Assembly (NCBI RefSeq): GCF_035917275.1
Contig: NZ_CP108508.1
Coordinates: forward strand, 3,782,001 to 3,846,000
DNA length: 64,000 nt
Direction of reading: 5' to 3'
Origin: Streptomyces sp. NBC_01237
GTDB taxonomy: Bacteria; Actinomycetota; Actinomycetes; Streptomycetales; Streptomycetaceae
Both the position numbers and the translations under genes were made by a program. This document shows positions 15,802 through 23,198 of the stretch, piece after piece (position 1 is the first letter of the stretch; each line of letters starts with the position of its first letter). A model generated the notes under the pieces. It saw only the letters and a program-made list of their open reading frames with translations. It searched no databases and was not told the DNA's origin.

Positions 15802-17166
15802 CTACGCGGTGACCGGGACCTTCGCCTTCGGCTCCGCGTCCTGGACGTCGAGCGTGTCGATCTCGTCGACCGGGGACGAGGAGGCCGAGTTGTACGCGTC
15901 GTGGTCGAGGATCTTCTCGCGGGCCGACACGATCACCGGGACCAGCGCCTGGCCGGCCACGTTCGTGGCGGTGCGCATCATGTCCAGGATCGGGTCGATG
16001 GCCATCAGCAGGCCGACACCCTCCAGCGGGAGGCCGAGCGTCGACAGGGTGAGGGTCAGCATGACCGTCGCACCGGTGAGACCGGCGGTGGCCGCCGAGC
16101 CGATCACCGAGACGAAGGCGATCAGCAGGTAGTCACCGATGCCCAGCTGCACGTCGAAGATCTGCGCGATGAAGATCGCCGCCAGCGCCGGGTAGATCGC
16201 GGCGCAGCCGTCCATCTTCGTGGTCGCACCGAACGGGACGGCGAAGGACGCGTACTCCTTCGGCACACCGAGGCGCTCGGTGACCTTCTGGGTGACCGGC
16301 ATCGTGCCGACCGAGGAGCGGGAGACGAAGGCGAGCTGGATCGCGGGCCAGGCACCCTTGAAGAACTGGAGCGGGCTGACCTTGGCGACGGTGGCGAGCA
16401 GCAGCGGGTAGACGCCGAACATCACCAGGGCGCAGCCGATGTAGACATCGGCGGTGAAGGTCGCGTACTTGCCGATCAGGTCCCAGCCGTAGTCGGCGAT
16501 CGCGTAGCCGATGAGGCCGATGGTGCCGATCGGGGCTAGGCGGATGACCCACCACAGAGCCTTCTGGAGCAGCTCCAGGATCGACTCGCTGAGGGTGAGG
16601 ATCGGCTTGGCCCTGTCACCGAGCTGGAGCGCGGCGATACCGGCGACGGCGGCCATGAAGACGATCTGGAGGACGTTCAGCTCGGTGAACGGCGTGATCA
16701 CGTTGTCCGGGATGATGCCGGTCAGGAAGTCGAGCCAGGAGCCCTTGCCCTCGGGGAGCTTGCCGTCCTTCGGGGTGAGGCCGGTGCCGGAGCCCGGGTT
16801 GGTGATCAGGCCGATCGCGAGGCCGATGGCGACCGCGATCAGCGAGGTGATCATGAACCAGAGCAGGGTGCGGGTGGCCAGCCTGGCGGCGTTGTTGACC
16901 TTGCGCAGGTTGGTGATCGACACCAGGATCGCGAAGAAGACGAGGGGCGCGACGGCCAGCTTCAGCAGCTGGACGAAGATGTGGCCGACCTTGTCGAGCG
17001 TGGTGTAGAGCCAGCTGATGTCCTGGCTGCGGGCGAGCCAGCCGAGCAGGACACCCAGCACCAGACCGGCGACGATCTGGGCCCAGAACGGGACCTTCGG
17101 TATGCGGAAACCGGAACCGGAGGGCTTACCGGTCTCGGGGGTGGCGGACGCGGGATTCGCGGACAC
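15802..17166 (-). CDS. DAACS-family dicarboxylate/amino acid:cation symporter
   Basis: A 454-residue inner-membrane symporter of the DctA/GltP/TcyP superfamily. About eight membrane spans are evident; the hairpin motif SRSSVGTMPVT (HP1, Ser-rich), the PFGATTKMDGCA segment and the cation/substrate region GLPLEGVGLLMAIDPILDMMRTATNV are intact. Substrate could be C4-dicarboxylate, acidic amino acid or cystine; the sequence alone does not decide. The GTG at 17166 has AGGAG seven bases upstream, better than the start implied by the longer frame to 17274. A Cys-containing leader peptide 118 bases upstream suggests sulfur-dependent control, which would favour cystine uptake. Confidence 0.9.
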   Translation of the reverse strand: MSANPASATPETGKPSGSGFRIPKVPFWAQIVAGLVLGVLLGWLARSQDISWLYTTLDKVGHIFVQLLKLAVAPLVFFAILVSITNLRKVNNAARLATRTLLWFMITSLIAVAIGLAIGLITNPGSGTGLTPKDGKLPEGKGSWLDFLTGIIPDNVITPFTELNVLQIVFMAAVAGIAALQLGDRAKPILTLSESILELLQKALWWVIRLAPIGTIGLIGYAIADYGWDLIGKYATFTADVYIGCALVMFGVYPLLLATVAKVSPLQFFKGAWPAIQLAFVSRSSVGTMPVTQKVTERLGVPKEYASFAVPFGATTKMDGCAAIYPALAAIFIAQIFDVQLGIGDYLLIAFVSVIGSAATAGLTGATVMLTLTLSTLGLPLEGVGLLMAIDPILDMMRTATNVAGQALVPVIVSAREKILDHDAYNSASSSPVDEIDTLDVQDAEPKAKVPVTA

Positions 17167-17241
17167 GGACACACTCCTGATGGACGCAGCGGGGACGTAC
17201 GAGGACAGACGTACGGTCGTGCGGTCGAACGGGGACGGGGT

Positions 17242-17269
17242 GCGGCGCCCGCGTCGGGGGCGGCGCCGC
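17242..17269 (-). promoter_or_regulatory. Candidate attenuator hairpin in the symporter leader
   Basis: GCGGCGCC and GGCGCCGC form a perfect 8-bp stem with a 12-base loop, 14 bases after the leader-peptide stop and about 75 bases before the symporter start. The position fits a structure that responds to ribosome progress on the leader. No T-run follows, so it might act at translation or with Rho. Confidence 0.4.
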
Positions 17270-17283
17270 TGCATGATGCCGGT

Positions 17284-17391
17284 TCAGACGTTGCGGCAAC
17301 AGACCGCGGACATACAGCGGCAGAGGTCGACATGCAGGCGCGCCACGAGCGGGATGCTCGCGGCATGGTGGGGGCGCACTGCTGTCTTCAT
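17284..17391 (-). CDS. 35-aa Cys-containing leader peptide
   Basis: A small frame begins MKTAVRPHHA and ends in HVDLCRCMSAVCCRNV then TGA. The R-x-H-x-D-L-C-R...S-A-V-C-R core matches a group of short putative leader peptides seen upstream of sulfur-assimilation and transport genes in Streptomyces. Four Cys codons fall in the last twelve. There is no Shine-Dalgarno, but a promoter places transcription start at or beside the ATG, so the message is probably leaderless. Ribosome stalling at Cys codons when cysteine is scarce would be a sensible control for the downstream symporter; the mechanism here is inferred from mycobacterial cysteine-responsive leaders. Confidence 0.7.
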   Translation of the reverse strand: MKTAVRPHHAASIPLVARLHVDLCRCMSAVCCRNV

Positions 17392-17398
17392 GTCGAGT

Positions 17399-17430
17399 AC
17401 GTTAACACTTGAACTTTGAGAACCTCAAAG
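17399..17430 (-). promoter_or_regulatory. Promoter and operator for leader peptide and symporter
   Basis: On the minus strand TTGAGG (17423-17428) and TAACGT (17399-17404) are separated by 18 bases, a fair vegetative promoter. The ATG of the leader lies seven bases past the -10, so the start point is at the ATG. A perfect dyad CTTTGAG-N3-CTCAAAG (17414-17430) overlaps the -35 and could be a repressor site. Confidence 0.55.
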
Positions 17431-17488
17431 CCCTTCTTTGGTCAGAGAATGCGCGACGGCCCGGCCCGGAACGCCCCGAGTGCCGAAA

Positions 17489-17526
17489 AACCCCAGTACT
17501 GGAGCGGTCTGCTCCGGTCTGGGGTT
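17489..17526 (-). terminator. Rho-independent terminator after the DUF4229 gene
   Basis: Imperfect two-part stem (AACCCCAG/CTGGGGTT outer, CTGGAGC/GCTCCGG inner) with loop GGTCT. On the minus strand the stem runs into TTTTT, giving a canonical terminator for the gene ending at 17645. Confidence 0.7.
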
Positions 17527-17644
17527 CGGTGTGCGCGGGCGCACGTGTGAGGAAGCTTACGCAGCGCTTACATGAGCGCCGCCGCCTCGCGGTCGGTCGG
17601 CGGCCGGACGGCTCGCCGGCGCGGGGCCGTCGGCCCGGCGGCGG

Positions 17645-17938
17645 CTACTGGACAGCGTCCTCGCGGGTCCGGTTCGCTTCGAGGCGGGCCTTGGTCCGGT
17701 CGACCGTGGTGATGAGCTGCGCGGACATCTCGTCACGCTGCTTGCGCAGCAGCACATAGCTGAGCGGCGCGGAGAGAAGCAGGCCGAGCAGGATGACCCA
17801 CACGAAGTTGGACCCCGCGAGCCCGGCGGGCAGCAGGCCGAAGTGGACGGCCACGCCGGCGACGAAGAAACAGCCGACGAAGATCAACACGCGCAACGCC
17901 GTGTACCGGATCGTTGCGCTCGGCTTGGCAGCGGACAC
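17645..17938 (-). CDS. DUF4229-type small membrane protein
   Basis: A 97-residue protein with two membrane helices: VLIFVGCFFVAGVAVHFGLL (about 18-37) and VWVILLGLLLSAPLSYVLL (about 44-62). They are followed by a basic/acidic cytoplasmic tail KQRDEMSAQL..., predicted coiled-coil-like. Order and length match the actinobacterial DUF4229 family, of unknown function. GTG 17938 is preceded by AGAGAGGG eight bases upstream; the longer frame to 18028 lacks a site. No linked pathway is visible. Confidence 0.8.
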   Translation of the reverse strand: MSAAKPSATIRYTALRVLIFVGCFFVAGVAVHFGLLPAGLAGSNFVWVILLGLLLSAPLSYVLLRKQRDEMSAQLITTVDRTKARLEANRTREDAVQ

Positions 17939-18113
17939 GGCTGACCCTCTCTCTACGTACGCTCGACGTATCTCACGATGCATTTCCTGCCCGACCAGTG
18001 AAGCATGCCCCGAATTCTCGTGGTTCACAGGGTTGCCGGGCGGCAGGGCGGCGGGCCGGGGCAGGAGCCAGCACGGCGGGGCGCGCGGGGCACACGGGGC
18101 GGCGGGGCGGGAG

Positions 18114-18671
18114 TCAGCAGGGCCGCGGGACCGGCGCGGAAGACTGTCCGTGGAGCGGGAACAGCATGATGATGTCGTCGCGGTCGTCCCCGTCGGTCAC
18201 CCGGATCGCGCCCGGCACCCGGCCCACTTCCTTGTAGCCGCAGGAGGCGTAGAAGCGGTCGGCCCCGGTGCCGCCCCGGCAGGTGAGGCGGATGGCCTCG
18301 ACACCGGCGAGCCCGCGGGCCGCGTCGGCCGCCGCGGCCATCAGCTCGCGGCCGTGACCCCGGCCCTGGTGACGGGGGTGGACCATGACCGTGTAGAGCC
18401 AGATCCAGTGGGTCATCAGCCGGTGGGAGTTGAGGGCGAGGAAGGCGGTGGCGGCGACGCTGCCGTCCTCGTCGCGGCCGACGAGCAGCCGGGTGCGGCC
18501 CTCGACGATCGAGACCAGGTGCTTGAGCAGCTCCGGCCGGATCTCCTCGGCGTCGGCCGGCGGTACGAAGCCGACGGCGCCGCCCGCGTCGGTGACATCG
18601 GCCCACAGCTCGATGATGCCGTCGTGCAGGGCCCGGTCGAACGCGGGGTCCAGCGTAAATGTAAGCGCCAT
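18114..18671 (-). CDS. GNAT-family N-acetyltransferase
   Basis: A 185-residue acetyltransferase with the acetyl-CoA pyrophosphate loop HPRHQGRGHGRELM at about residue 100-113 (the Q/R-x-x-G-x-G/A motif) preceded by strand LYTVMV, and a later ADRFYASCGYKEVG motif where the active-site Tyr usually lies. Acceptor substrate is unknown. The ATG at 18671 begins right at the first strand; the upstream in-frame ATG at 18707 adds twelve residues without a ribosome site. Confidence 0.87.
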   Translation of the reverse strand: MALTFTLDPAFDRALHDGIIELWADVTDAGGAVGFVPPADAEEIRPELLKHLVSIVEGRTRLLVGRDEDGSVAATAFLALNSHRLMTHWIWLYTVMVHPRHQGRGHGRELMAAAADAARGLAGVEAIRLTCRGGTGADRFYASCGYKEVGRVPGAIRVTDGDDRDDIIMLFPLHGQSSAPVPRPC

Positions 18672-18725
18672 AGAGCGAGAGTAACCATTACACCTCATCG
18701 CCCTCAACCCCCGTCCGAAACGCGA

Positions 18726-18759
18726 GAAAGCCCCGGCCGGGACGGCGGCCAGGGCTTTC
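18726..18759. terminator. Hairpin terminator after mqnE
   Basis: GAAAGCCCCGGCCG and CGGCCAGGGCTTTC pair with a single C-A mismatch around a six-base loop. Lying between the end of mqnE and the GNAT start, it should terminate the minus-strand mqnE message. Confidence 0.65.
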
Positions 18760-18825
18760 GTACCACGCGATGCGACGCGCTTCGGGACGCTACGTACGGC
18801 CTGGGCGCCGACGCGCGACGCGACG

Positions 18826-19989
18826 TCAGACGCGCATCGGCTGCGGCTCCTCGCGCCGGCCGGCGTCCGGGCCCGGGTACTCGCGGAGGATCTCGTACCG
18901 GGTGTTGCGCTCGACGGGCCGGAAGCCCGCGTCGCGGATCAGGTCCAGCAGGTCCTCACGGCCGAGCTTGTTCGGTGTGCCGTAGTTGTCCGCGTCGTGC
19001 GTGATCTTGTACTCGACGACCGACCCGTCCATGTCGTCCGCGCCGTGCTGGAGCGCGAGCTGGGCGGTCTGCACGCCGTGCATCACCCAGAACACCTTGA
19101 CGTGCGGGACGTTGTCGAACAGCAGCCGGGAGACCGCGAAGGTCTTCAGCGCCTCGGCACCGGTCGCCATCGTCGTACGCGCCTGGAGCTTGTTGCGGAC
19201 CTTGCCGTCCTTCATGTCCACGAAGTCGTGCTGGTAGCGCAGCGGGATGAAGACCTGGAAGCCGCCGGTCTCGTCCTGCATCTCCCGCAGCCGCAGCACG
19301 TGATCGACACGGTGACGGGGCTCCTCGATGTGCCCGTACAGCATCGTCGCCGGGGTCTTGAGCCCCTTCTCGTGCGCGAGACGGTGGATGCGCGACCAGT
19401 CCTCCCAGTGGGTGTTGTGGTCGACGATGTGCTGGCGGACCTCCCAGTCGAAGATCTCCGCGCCGCCGCCGGTCAGCGATTCCAGACCGGCCTCGATCAG
19501 CTCGTCGAGGATCTCGGAGGCGGTGAGGCCGGAGATCGTCTCGAAGTGGTGGATCTCCGTCGCCGTGAACGCCTTGAGCCCCACGTTCGGCAGGGCTTCC
19601 TTCAGCGCGCTGAGCGAGCGCGGGTAGTAGCGCCACGGGAGGGTGGGGTGCAGCCCGTTGACGATGTGCAGCTCGGTGAGGTTCTCGTTCTCCATCGCCT
19701 TGGCGAGGCGGACGGCCTCCTCGATGCGCATCGTGTACGCGTCCTTCTCGCCCGGCTTGCGCTGGAACGAGCAGTACGCGCACGACGCGGTGCACACGTT
19801 CGTCATGTTGAGGTGACGGTTGACGTTGAAGTGCACGACGTCGCCGTTCTTGCGCGTGCGCACCTCATGAGCCAGCCCGCCGAGCCACGCCAGGTCGTCG
19901 GACTCGTAGAGAGCGATCCCGTCCTCGCGGGTCAGCCGCTCGCCGGCCCGGACCTTCTCCTCCAGCTCGCGCTTGAGTCCCGCGTCCAC
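18826..19989 (-). CDS. mqnE: Aminofutalosine synthase
   Basis: A 387-residue radical-SAM enzyme of the futalosine menaquinone pathway; it joins a chorismate-derived enolpyruvyl benzoate to SAM to form aminofutalosine. The iron-sulfur motif CxxxCxxC is CTASCAYC near residue 68, followed by FQRKPGEKDAYTM. Downstream segments such as LTGGGAEIFDWEVRQHI, YGHIEEPRHRVDH and VFWVMHGVQTAQLALQHGA are strongly conserved in MqnE. GTG 19989 has GGGAGG seven bases upstream and gives the usual MDAGLKREL N-terminus; ATG 20004 is poorer. It lies among other menaquinone genes (20.8-24.7 kb). Confidence 0.96.
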   Translation of the reverse strand: MDAGLKRELEEKVRAGERLTREDGIALYESDDLAWLGGLAHEVRTRKNGDVVHFNVNRHLNMTNVCTASCAYCSFQRKPGEKDAYTMRIEEAVRLAKAMENENLTELHIVNGLHPTLPWRYYPRSLSALKEALPNVGLKAFTATEIHHFETISGLTASEILDELIEAGLESLTGGGAEIFDWEVRQHIVDHNTHWEDWSRIHRLAHEKGLKTPATMLYGHIEEPRHRVDHVLRLREMQDETGGFQVFIPLRYQHDFVDMKDGKVRNKLQARTTMATGAEALKTFAVSRLLFDNVPHVKVFWVMHGVQTAQLALQHGADDMDGSVVEYKITHDADNYGTPNKLGREDLLDLIRDAGFRPVERNTRYEILREYPGPDAGRREEPQPMRV

Positions 19990-20037
19990 TAGGGCGCCTC
20001 CCATATCTCTCCGTAACAGACTTCGTCCACCGTACGC

Positions 20038-20493
20038 CTACGACTCCTCCGGGAGTTCCCCGACCCGGTTCTCCCACTTGGTGGAGAGCACGATCGTGGT
20101 ACGGGTCCGGGAGACGCCCTTCGTACCGCTCAGCCTGCGGATCGTCTTCTCCAGGCCGTCCACGTCGCCGACCCGCACCTTGAGCATGTACGAGTCGTCG
20201 CCCGCGATGAACCAGCAGTCCTCGATCTCCGCGAGGTCCTTCAGCCGGCGCGCGACGTCCTCGTGGTCGGCCGCGTCCGAGAGCGAGATGCCGATCAGCG
20301 CGGTGACGCCGAGGCCCAGCGAGGCGGAGTCGACGGTGGCGCGGTACCCGGTGATGACCCCGGCGGTTTCCAGCCGGTTGATGCGGTCGGTGACGCTGGG
20401 CCCGGAGAGCCCGACGAGCCGTCCCAGCTCGGCGTACGAGGCCCTGCCGTTCTCCCTGAGGGCCTGGATGAGCTGCCTGTCCACCGCGTCCAT
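20038..20493 (-). CDS. Lrp/AsnC-family transcriptional regulator
   Basis: A 151-residue feast/famine regulator: N-terminal winged helix (MDAVDRQLIQALRENGRASYAELGRLVGLS...) and a C-terminal RAM ligand-binding domain (GYRATVDSASLGLGVTALIG, AEIEDCWFIAGDDSYMLKVRV). These proteins sense amino acids and wrap DNA. ATG 20493 is preferred over ATG 20511 because GGAAGG lies ten bases before it. It sits 49 bases from mqnE on the same strand, so it may be cotranscribed with mqnE; its effector is unknown. Confidence 0.9.
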   Translation of the reverse strand: MDAVDRQLIQALRENGRASYAELGRLVGLSGPSVTDRINRLETAGVITGYRATVDSASLGLGVTALIGISLSDAADHEDVARRLKDLAEIEDCWFIAGDDSYMLKVRVGDVDGLEKTIRRLSGTKGVSRTRTTIVLSTKWENRVGELPEES

Positions 20494-20552
20494 ATGACTG
20501 AAACCTTCCATTGTTCAGCAGTACCGCGAGTTTACGTGTAGAATCTAAGGCA

Positions 20553-20572
20553 TGCAGGGTCTGAACCCTGCA
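20553..20572. promoter_or_regulatory. Perfect 20-bp palindrome in the lrp/small-gene promoter region
   Basis: TGCAGGGT-CTGA-ACCCTGCA is a perfect dyad with 8-base arms. It lies just downstream of a -10-like TAGAAT (20539-20544) and about 55 bases before the 44-aa gene, between divergent genes. It could be an operator for the adjacent Lrp protein or a 5' mRNA hairpin. Confidence 0.45.
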
Positions 20573-20625
20573 AATCTTTCAGAACATCCAAGAAATGCTT
20601 TCGAATCTTCAGGAGTGAAGTCACC

Positions 20626-20760
20626 GTGTACACGATCGAGATGGCCTACGCCCGGATGCGCGAGCTGCAGGACCTGGCCAACCGCTCGCGTGCCCACCAG
20701 CCCGCCGCCGCGCACCGCGTCGACAAGACGCGCAACCCGCGTGGCCCGAAGAAGCGCTGA
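20626..20760 (+). CDS. 44-aa basic conserved-looking protein
   Basis: The frame GTG...TGA encodes 44 residues starting MYTIEMAYARMRELQDLANR and ending NPRGPKKR. It is basic at the C-terminus and helical at the start. AGGAG lies about ten bases before GTG, and a TAGAAT -10-like box lies upstream. It follows normal Streptomyces codon bias, unlike random frames here. I do not know the function; the basic tail would suit nucleic-acid or ribosome binding. It stops only 23 bases from the end of the convergent ubiX-like gene. Confidence 0.7.
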   Translation: MYTIEMAYARMRELQDLANRSRAHQPAAAHRVDKTRNPRGPKKR

Positions 20761-20783
20761 CCCCACCGGGCCGGTCCCGCACC

Positions 20784-21467
20784 TCAGCCCTCCGAGCCGC
20801 GGGAGCCACCACCGAGCTCTCCCTCCCAGCGGCGGTACAGCCGATGCGGCACTCCTGCCGCGTCCAGCACCCGCCCGGCGACGAAGTCCACCAGATCCTG
20901 GATGTGCGTCGCCCCCGCGTAGAACGCCGGAGAGGCGGGCAGCACCACGGCGCCCGCCTCGTCCAGAGCCACCATCTGTTTCAGCGTCACGCCGCTCAGC
21001 GGCGTCTCGCGCACCGCGACGACCAGCGGGCGCCGCTCCTTGAGCGTCACGCTCGCGGCCCGCTGCAACAGGTCCTTCGACAGCCCGAGCGCCACCCCGG
21101 CCACACAGGCGGTCGAGGCCGGAACGATCAGCATCCCCCGGGCCGGGTACGACCCCGAGGACGGCCCGGCCGCCAGATCACCGGCGGCCCAGTGCCGCAC
21201 CCGGTCCAGCTCGGCACCGCCCACCTCGAAGGTGTCCGGCTTCCCGTCCGCCCCCCGCGCCAGCCACGTCCGCAGGTCCTGTCGCCAGTGCGCGTCGCGG
21301 AAGGCGATCCCGGTCTCGTCCAGCAGTGTCAGCCGCGAGGCACGGCTCACCACCAGATCCACGCTCTCGCCCGCCGCCAGCAGCCCGCGCAGGACCGCGG
21401 CCGCGAACGGAGTCCCTGAGGCCCCGGACACCCCGACAATCCAAGGCCGCCGCTGCCGATGAGTCAC
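20784..21467 (-). CDS. mqnM: UbiX-like flavin prenyltransferase (MqnM role)
   Basis: A 227-residue UbiX/PAD1-type enzyme that prenylates FMN to make the cofactor for UbiD decarboxylases. The flavin loop IVGVSGASGTPFAA opens the protein, followed by LVVSRAS, the PASTACVAGVALGLSKDLLQRAA segment and the RRPLVVAVRETPLS region with catalytic Glu. GTG 21467 starts at the fold; the open frame to 21836 is spurious. Location beside the UbiD-like and UbiA-like genes fits the pair that removes the carboxylate of the naphthoate intermediate in futalosine menaquinone synthesis. Confidence 0.88.
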   Translation of the reverse strand: MTHRQRRPWIVGVSGASGTPFAAAVLRGLLAAGESVDLVVSRASRLTLLDETGIAFRDAHWRQDLRTWLARGADGKPDTFEVGGAELDRVRHWAAGDLAAGPSSGSYPARGMLIVPASTACVAGVALGLSKDLLQRAASVTLKERRPLVVAVRETPLSGVTLKQMVALDEAGAVVLPASPAFYAGATHIQDLVDFVAGRVLDAAGVPHRLYRRWEGELGGGSRGSEG

Positions 21468-21614
21468 TGAAGTCCCGGATTCCACACCCGCGAGCCTATC
21501 CGCCACGTCTGCGTACACCGCACCCGGAACACGTCCGTGTACACCTCCCGGAACCGGGCGGTGGCGACGGACGTTCCTCAGGGTGACGGGCACGCCGGGG
21601 GCAGGGGTCCAGCC

Positions 21615-22229
21615 ATGAACGAATTCCGTAGTACCGCCACCACCGCGACGAGCGCCGGCGCACGGGCCAGGACGGCCGGTGCGGTCATGGTGGGCTGGGT
21701 CGCCCTGCTGTGGATCCTCGAAGGCATCGACACGGCGACCGGACACGCCCTCGACACCTACGGCGTCACACCGCGCGAACCGGCCGAGCTGCGGGACATC
21801 GTGCCGTCCGCGTTCCTGCACGGCGGCTGGGACCATGTCGCCTCCAACAGCATCCCGCTGCTGGTCCTCGGCTTCATCGCGGCACTGGCGGGCATCCGGA
21901 GATTCGCCGCCGTGGTCCTCACGGTCATCCTGGTCGGCGGACTCGGCGTCTGGCTGACCGCGCCCCCGGACACCGTGACCCTCGGTGCGTCCGGCGTGGT
22001 CTTCGGCCTCTTCGGCTATCTACTGGTCCGCGGTTTCGTGGACCGCAGACCGCTCGACATCGTGGTCGGCGTCGTCATCGCCGCGGTCTACGGCTCCCTG
22101 CTCTGGGGCGTACTGCCCACCGACTCCGGCATCAGCTGGCAGGGGCACCTCTTCGGTCTGATCGGCGGGGTCGGGGCGGCCTTCGCCTTCCGCCGCTCCC
22201 GCCGCACGCCCCACGCCGTCACGGCGTGA
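21615..22229 (+). CDS. Rhomboid-family intramembrane serine protease
   Basis: A 204-residue six-helix membrane protein. Motifs are HGGWDHVASNSIP (loop and second helix, His and Asn of the oxyanion site), catalytic Ser in LGASGVVFGLFGYL and catalytic His in SWQGHLFGLIGGVGAAF. So both dyad residues are present and the protease is probably active. Substrate is unknown. It is transcribed opposite to the menaquinone genes and inserted between them, and its end faces mqnP closely. The start ATG 21615 has only a GGGG-rich site. Confidence 0.9.
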   Translation: MNEFRSTATTATSAGARARTAGAVMVGWVALLWILEGIDTATGHALDTYGVTPREPAELRDIVPSAFLHGGWDHVASNSIPLLVLGFIAALAGIRRFAAVVLTVILVGGLGVWLTAPPDTVTLGASGVVFGLFGYLLVRGFVDRRPLDIVVGVVIAAVYGSLLWGVLPTDSGISWQGHLFGLIGGVGAAFAFRRSRRTPHAVTA

Positions 22230-22280
22230 GGCGACCCCCGCACCCGTCCCACCGCACGCCGGGCCGCGCGCCCGCCGCCG

Positions 22281-23198
22281 TCAGGGCGTGAGGCCGCGCA
22301 TCAGCAGGTCGAGCAGCGCGCACGCGAAGAGGGCGATCCCGATGAAGCCGTTGACGGAGAAGAAGGCCCGATTGAGCCGGGACAGATCGTGCGGCCGCAC
22401 CACCCGGTGCTCGTACACGAACGCCACGGCGACGATCGCCATCCCGATCCAGTAGAAGTACTCCGCGCCCGTGGCCAGCCCGAACCAGACCAGCATCCCG
22501 GTCGTGATCACATGGCAGACCCGCGCGCCCCACAGCGCGGCCGGAATCCCGAAGCGGGCGGGCACCGACAGCACCCCGTGGGCCCGGTCCGCCCGCACGT
22601 CCTGGCAGGCGAAGATCAGGTCGAACCCGCCGATCCAGATGCCGACGGCGAGCCCCAGGATCACCGCGTCCCACGACCAGCTGCCGGTCACCGCGAGCCA
22701 GGCGCCGACCGGTCCGATGGCCTGCGCGAGGCCGAGGATCGCGTGCGGGTAGTTCGTGAACCGCTTGCCGTACGGGTAGACCACCATCGGCACGACCGCG
22801 AGCGGCGCGAGCACCAGACACAGCGGGTTCAGCAGCGCCGCCGCACCGAGGAAGACCACCAGGGCGGCCAGCGCCCCCGTCCACGCCGACTTCACCGACA
22901 CCGCGCCGGTGACCAGCTCCCGGCCCGCCGTACGCGGATTGCGGGCGTCGATCTCCCGGTCGATGATCCGGTTGGCGGCCATCGCGAACGTGCGCAGTCC
23001 GACCATCGCGAGGGTGACGAGCAGCAGCGTGCCCCAGTGGATGTTCCCGTCCAGCTGGAACATCGCGGTCAGCGCGGCGATGTACGCGAAGGGCAGCGCG
23101 AAGACCGAGTGCTCGATCATCACGAGCCGCAGGAACGCCTTGACCTTGCTGCTCGGCTCCGCGGAGCCGGATCCGAGCGATGCCTCGGCGGCGCTCAC
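22281..23198 (-). CDS. mqnP: UbiA-type prenyltransferase MqnP
   Basis: A 305-residue inner-membrane prenyltransferase with about nine helices. The first Asp-rich motif is NRIIDREIDARNPRTAGRE (about 80-98) and the second is DLIFACQDVRADRAHGV near 200, both needed for Mg-bound diphosphate. It attaches the isoprenoid tail to the futalosine-derived naphthoate. GTG 23198 shares GTGA with the stop of the upstream UbiD-like gene, indicating translational coupling. Identification rests on the motif set and the clustering with UbiD and UbiX homologues. Confidence 0.92.
   Translation of the reverse strand: MSAAEASLGSGSAEPSSKVKAFLRLVMIEHSVFALPFAYIAALTAMFQLDGNIHWGTLLLVTLAMVGLRTFAMAANRIIDREIDARNPRTAGRELVTGAVSVKSAWTGALAALVVFLGAAALLNPLCLVLAPLAVVPMVVYPYGKRFTNYPHAILGLAQAIGPVGAWLAVTGSWSWDAVILGLAVGIWIGGFDLIFACQDVRADRAHGVLSVPARFGIPAALWGARVCHVITTGMLVWFGLATGAEYFYWIGMAIVAVAFVYEHRVVRPHDLSRLNRAFFSVNGFIGIALFACALLDLLMRGLTP

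Noticed and set aside
20784..21836. Fusion of an N-terminal domain to the UbiX-like protein
   Set aside because: The first 123 residues of the long frame are antisense-type sequence spanning the rhomboid start and promoter; the UbiX fold begins at GTG 21467.
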